Positions 60,687-64,000 of a DNA stretch of 64,000 nucleotides are shown piece after piece. The DNA is taken from the NCBI GenBank assembly GCA_029834535.1, contig JAQMWT010000012.1, positions 1-64,000 of the forward strand, read 5' to 3'. The DNA comes from Chrysophaeum taylorii. Taxonomy: Eukaryota > Sar > Pelagophyceae > Pelagomonadales > Pelagomonadaceae. The position numbers and the translations under genes were made by a program. The notes below the pieces were generated by a model. The model saw nothing but the letters and a program-made list of their open reading frames with translations. It searched no databases and had not been told where the DNA came from. Position 1 is the first letter of the stretch, and each line of letters opens with the position of its first letter.

Positions 60687-63151
60687 AGGGAAAAGTCAAG
60701 TTTCCAACCGCCATATATGTTTGGTCACCGTAAACCCTCAACAAGTTTGGTCACTTAAGTTTAGTCAATCCGTATCTTGGCTGACTAAACTTGTACTCTT
60801 AGAGAGCAAACATACTGTTCGCTGACAAAACAAGGCCCGCCGTGATCAAGCTTTCAGCGGTTCTGTGTGTCGCATTGAGACTCCGGAGCGTCCTTCGACT
60901 TCGAAACGAACACGGTATCGATGCGGGTTTCGTCGCTCAGGTCGAGCGGGAGCGTGGTGGTAACACGCCGACGTCGGTTGACCACGACGCCGAGAAAGAA
61001 AACAAGAAATCGCGTGCCCAGACGAAGGTAAACGACTATGAGAGATCGCCGAGTACGCTGTCGCAGCTCAGAGCGCGCAAATGCGAGGCTCCACTTTACT
61101 CGATCTAACCAAGATGCCAAGTTCAGCATGTGTGTTCTCGAGGCCGACTTGCAGCAGATGATGTTCGACACGGGCGGCAAGTTGATGGCATGTACAACAT
61201 GGTCTACAGCGCGACAGCGCTGTCGTTCAAGTGCTATATGCAAGATGCAGCTTTTATGTGCGTGCTGGTCGTTGTGATGTGCAAGTAGACAATACCGTCA
61301 CGTGTGCTAAAAGGCACACCTGCTCCGAACCTGCTTGCCGACAAAGATCCAGCTATCGCGCGAAGCACTTCTGCGAGGCCGTGTCGGTCCTCATCAAGGG
61401 CTTTATGGAGGGCAAGTCAGGCGGCTCGGTGACCGGTTAGCACCCGGAAAGTCCGCGCTGGGATGGGGTTCGCTCGGTTGGGCAGAGCGCGACGGACAGG
61501 TCGATTGTTCGTGGACCAACACGTCCGCGGCCTGCGACGCTTTTGCACGACCTCGCACAAGACCGCGCAGTGGCGGTCCACCATCAACAAGTCCGTCCTC
61601 GTCCCTCGCCTCTGCCCCAACTGCGTGATTTTCCTCCGTGATTCCGTACCGGCTCCTGCCGCTCCGGCCTGGCTCCCATGCTCGGGAGAGGTCTGAAGTT
61701 AGTTAGTTAGTTAGTCAGTCAGGCGGCTCTTCTCGGCATATGCGTTTGATAGACATCTGCAACAATGTCATCCGCTAAAGGCACGAGATGACGAACCGGG
61801 ATCGTTCGCTGTAGTCTGTCATAAACATCGAACTAATAAGGCGCATCCGAATAATCTTGGGCGACGAAACAGCGTGGTATCAGCGTTGTCTTGCGCAGGC
61901 CTTGTTTGTATATGTTGCTCTGCGAGTGTTCGCATGTTGATGCGCGTGTATGGTCAAACTCGGAGGCATTCAATTTGGTGTGATCAAATTTCGAACAATC
62001 ACATCAAACTTGTCGTATTTTAGACTCGTACTGATGGGTTAGAATTACAGGGGTGGTGTCGGCGATCTTCCGGAACGAGGCTGTCGACGTCTTGACATCC
62101 CTTCGCGCCGCAGCTTGTATTTGCCGACTTTCTCGTACAGTGCTCGACGGTGCGGCAGCAGCTCCCGGGGAGATCTTGCGGCAGGGCGGGGTTGTCGAGA
62201 TGCGCGAGGAGGAGGAGGATAAGGAGGTGTTCTCTTACGGTCGTGCGAGTTGTTTATGCTGGCGTAACGGCACGTGCTCGCGTTGCCGTCCCATGATCAA
62301 GCTGGACAGCTAACTCCGGATCGGGTACGCGACGGTGAGGAACTCCTGAACGTGGTCCTGTACGGTCCCGCACAAGTGTGGGACTACAATCTTTGGGTTC
62401 TCGAGGGGCGTTGCTCGCGCAGTTTCTCGAGGTCGTCGAGTTTCGCGTTCTCGACCCCGAGTCGATTATCAAAGACGCTCCCTCTCGGATTTTGGGGTGC
62501 AGAATGCGATGATCCGTCTCACGCAGTAAGTCTGGTGTCCGATGTCCGCTTGTTGCTGAAGAATGACGCACGACCACGGCAACACCACCATGGAGAGTCG
62601 CGGTTTGGGTGGCTTCTACGAACGATGGAAGGTACGAGAATGGGCCCAGCTTAAATACGCCAAGCCGTGGGAATCTGCTCTCGAGGCCGCGCTTCGCTAC
62701 CCGCTCTCCTTGCGTATCGCCGCGCTGTCTTAGGATGGACCTCCTTCTAAGGCGGTCATGGGAGGGTGCCCATGCCGCGCGTGTAACGCGACGGTAGATT
62801 CTGCGTGGCTGCAGCACCTAGCTCTCGTTTTTAAAGCATTTTCGCACCAAAAGCGCTCACGCGCCCCCTTGAAAAGCCTTCTTAAGTTTTATTTAAAAAG
62901 CCGAAGTTTGGTCAATACTGTGGATGTTTGAGGAGTAGTGATCAAACTTGTTGACCAAACTTACAAGGAAATTAATCAAACTTGAAGAGTTGATTGATCA
63001 AACTTAATGCAACTTTGGAGTGACCAAACTTAACTGACAAAACTTCTATGGAAAGTGACCACACTTGTGAGTTTTTCCTTAATCATACATCAAAATCGAG
63101 CAAACATGAAAGAAATTCACCAAACTTTTTGACCAAACTTGACCGATCCCT
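60687..63151. mobile_element. DNA transposon with terminal inverted repeats and subterminal motif arrays
   Basis: A 2465-base segment. The ends are AGGGAAAAGTCAAGTTT (60687) and, inverted, AGGGATCGGTCAAGTTT (63151), 14 of 17 identical. Both are flanked by AATAATAATA (60677-60686 and 63152-63161), a possible 10-base target duplication, though the target is itself a microsatellite. Next to each end lie repeated GACCAAACTT or AAGTTTGGTC motifs: about four in 60718-60800 and about ten in 62912-63145, the arrangement typical of transposase-binding subterminal repeats. The interior has only broken open frames and no recognised transposase, so it looks non-autonomous or decayed. A retroposon is nested at 61428-61716. 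The superfamily is unclear: an 8-10-base duplication would fit hAT or Mutator types. The right end is 42 bases before the start of the next gene. Confidence 0.75.
61428..61716 (+). mobile_element. Retroposon copy E, possible 5-prime-truncated LINE
   Basis: A 289-base insertion with a perfect 13-base target duplication AGTCAGGCGGCTC (61415-61427 and 61717-61729). Its last 60 or so bases (from GTGATTCCGTACCGGCTCCTG to GGTCTGAAG plus TTAG repeats) match the tails of SINE-like copies A-D with a few differences, but the rest is unrelated to them. That upstream part holds an open frame containing RRFCTTSHKTAQWRSTINKS, which by position could be the C-terminal end of a LINE reverse-transcriptase protein. 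This makes it a candidate for the tail donor and mobilising partner of the SINE. The coding assignment is weak. Confidence 0.7.
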
Positions 63152-63193
63152 AATAATAATAAAAGCCCCGCCAATACACACTATAGTATAGTG

Positions 63194-64000
63194 ATGAAAA
63201 TGCGCGGCTTGACTGTTGTTGTTGTTGTTTTCGTTTTGGTCGTCGTTGGCCAAGAAGAAGTTCTTTTTCCCGAGGAGGTATCGGTGGAACTACTGATGCC
63301 GGCGGAAAACACGACGTATCCGTGCGGGGTGCTGCACCCAACCGTGATGCTCGGGCTCGGACCGGACGATGTTGCAGCCAAAGTCCTGAGGGACAGGCGG
63401 TGGTTATTGTGCTTCGAGGTCCTCGAAAGCCGCGAACAGCACTGCGCTCCCTTGGGGTCGCGCAGCCTCCACACCATCTTCGCAAACGAGGCGCGCACCT
63501 GGACATTTGCGGTGTGGTTGACCTATCTCGCGTCCGATTCGGCGACGAGAAGAAGTACGAGTCGTTTCGAAAGAAAGTTTACTACAATTTGTGAAAAAAA
63601 ACGCCAAAAAATCAACACCGCTGCAGCAGCCGAGTCGCTCGATCTCGAATGTACCTGGGGGACGCGCGTCACGATGGGCCAACTCTCGAGGTTTTCCGAG
63701 GACGACGGCAGACTCGGCTTCGCGACGATCGACGGCGACGCGCCGCCGCGAAACGCTACTATACTCTACCGCCTCGCGCCGCGGTCCCTCAAACGGCTTC
63801 GTGCGAAGAACCAACTTTACGCCCTCGATTCGAGAGCGGGGTGCGGACGACGACGCGAACCACAGTTGGCTTCCATACTGGCCCTCTCGAAGTCTCTCGA
63901 AGGTCTCGGAGCGACGCAGAAGCTCGCCACCGACGTCGTCGTCCTCCTCAACGGCTTCCAAGAGGACCTGGGTCCCTGGGTCCGCCGTCTTCTTGCGCAC
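63194..64000 (+). CDS. Secreted or membrane protein of unknown function, 3-prime end outside the window
   Basis: An open frame with no stop to the end of the window, 269 codons. The start MKMRGLTVVVVVFVLVVVGQ is a clear signal peptide or anchor, its hydrophobic core encoded by a GTT repeat. The mature part has scattered Cys (PCGVLHP, LLCFEVLE, QHCAPLG), a basic Lys/Arg stretch around residue 135-155, and a second block with LECTWGTRVTMGQLSRF and RNATILYRLAPRSLKRL, which includes one N-glycosylation sequon. No domain was recognised. The gene starts 42 bases beyond the DNA transposon, which may now form its promoter region. The complementary strand is also open for 198 codons at 63404-64000, but without a credible start or signal. 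Confidence 0.65.
   Translation, partial: MKMRGLTVVVVVFVLVVVGQEEVLFPEEVSVELLMPAENTTYPCGVLHPTVMLGLGPDDVAAKVLRDRRWLLCFEVLESREQHCAPLGSRSLHTIFANEARTWTFAVWLTYLASDSATRRSTSRFERKFTTICEKKRQKINTAAAAESLDLECTWGTRVTMGQLSRFSEDDGRLGFATIDGDAPPRNATILYRLAPRSLKRLRAKNQLYALDSRAGCGRRREPQLASILALSKSLEGLGATQKLATDVVVLLNGFQEDLGPWVRRLLAH

Noticed and set aside
60854-61243. 129-codon minus frame at the left of the transposon
   Set aside because: No similarity recognised, and the opposite strand is equally open.
62254-62817. 187-codon minus frame in the DNA transposon, with overlapping plus frames
   Set aside because: No transposase or other domain recognised; likely non-coding interior of a decayed element.
1-64000. tRNA, rRNA and CRISPR features
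   Set aside because: No cloverleaf with matching A and B boxes, no rRNA stretch and no regular spacer array was seen by eye. Short tandem repeats are microsatellites.

Overview
This window looks like nuclear DNA of a microbial eukaryote, most likely a stramenopile alga close to the pelagophytes. The host genes are GC-rich and almost intronless, and they lie tens of bases apart on both strands. They include typically eukaryotic proteins: a TTLL1-type tubulin ligase, a UQCC1/CBP3 chaperone, TDP1, PAM16, a small subunit of serine palmitoyltransferase, ATG3, a GT92 glycosyltransferase and a sulfotransferase. One peroxiredoxin appears to use UGA as selenocysteine, a habit well developed in pelagophytes. 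The lineage call is inference from gene content; no rRNA or organelle marker is present.

Layout. 1-9270 is a Copia LTR retrotransposon on the minus strand (element 1), cut by the left edge and carrying three small retroposons. 9271-16790 is a host island: TTLL1 and UQCC1 (minus), then a helical-repeat secreted protein and TDP1 (plus). 16790-18840 holds older Copia scraps and an inverted-repeat segment. About 18850-28150 is a diverged Copia element (element 2), followed by GC-rich tandem repeats. 28657-41121 is a third Copia element (element 3), a close relative of element 1, with an extra 3-prime ORF region and two tandem LTR-like units. 42511-59960 is the second host island: a giant beta-helix receptor with a class C GPCR core, PAM16, an FnIII/Kelch protein, the SPT small subunit, a sulfotransferase, a GT92 enzyme, the selenoprotein peroxiredoxin, a conserved unknown protein and ATG3. 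60687-63151 is a DNA transposon with terminal inverted repeats and a nested retroposon. A secreted protein gene begins at 63194 and runs off the right edge.

The most striking point is that all three Copia elements carry a C5-cytosine DNA methyltransferase-like domain between the protease and integrase regions. It keeps recognisable motifs I, IV (PC), VI and VIII (QxRxR). Its presence in two clearly diverged subfamilies suggests an old capture that was kept while the lineage was active. All three elements are treated here as fossils, each with several breaks.

The host genes fall into loose themes. Secretory-pathway and cell-surface products are the beta-helix GPCR, the FnIII/Kelch protein, the adjacent sulfotransferase and GT92 pair, and the right-edge gene. 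Mitochondrial products are PAM16 and UQCC1. The rest serve DNA repair (TDP1), autophagy (ATG3), sphingolipid synthesis (SPT small subunit), cilia or microtubules (TTLL1) and redox defence (PrxQ).
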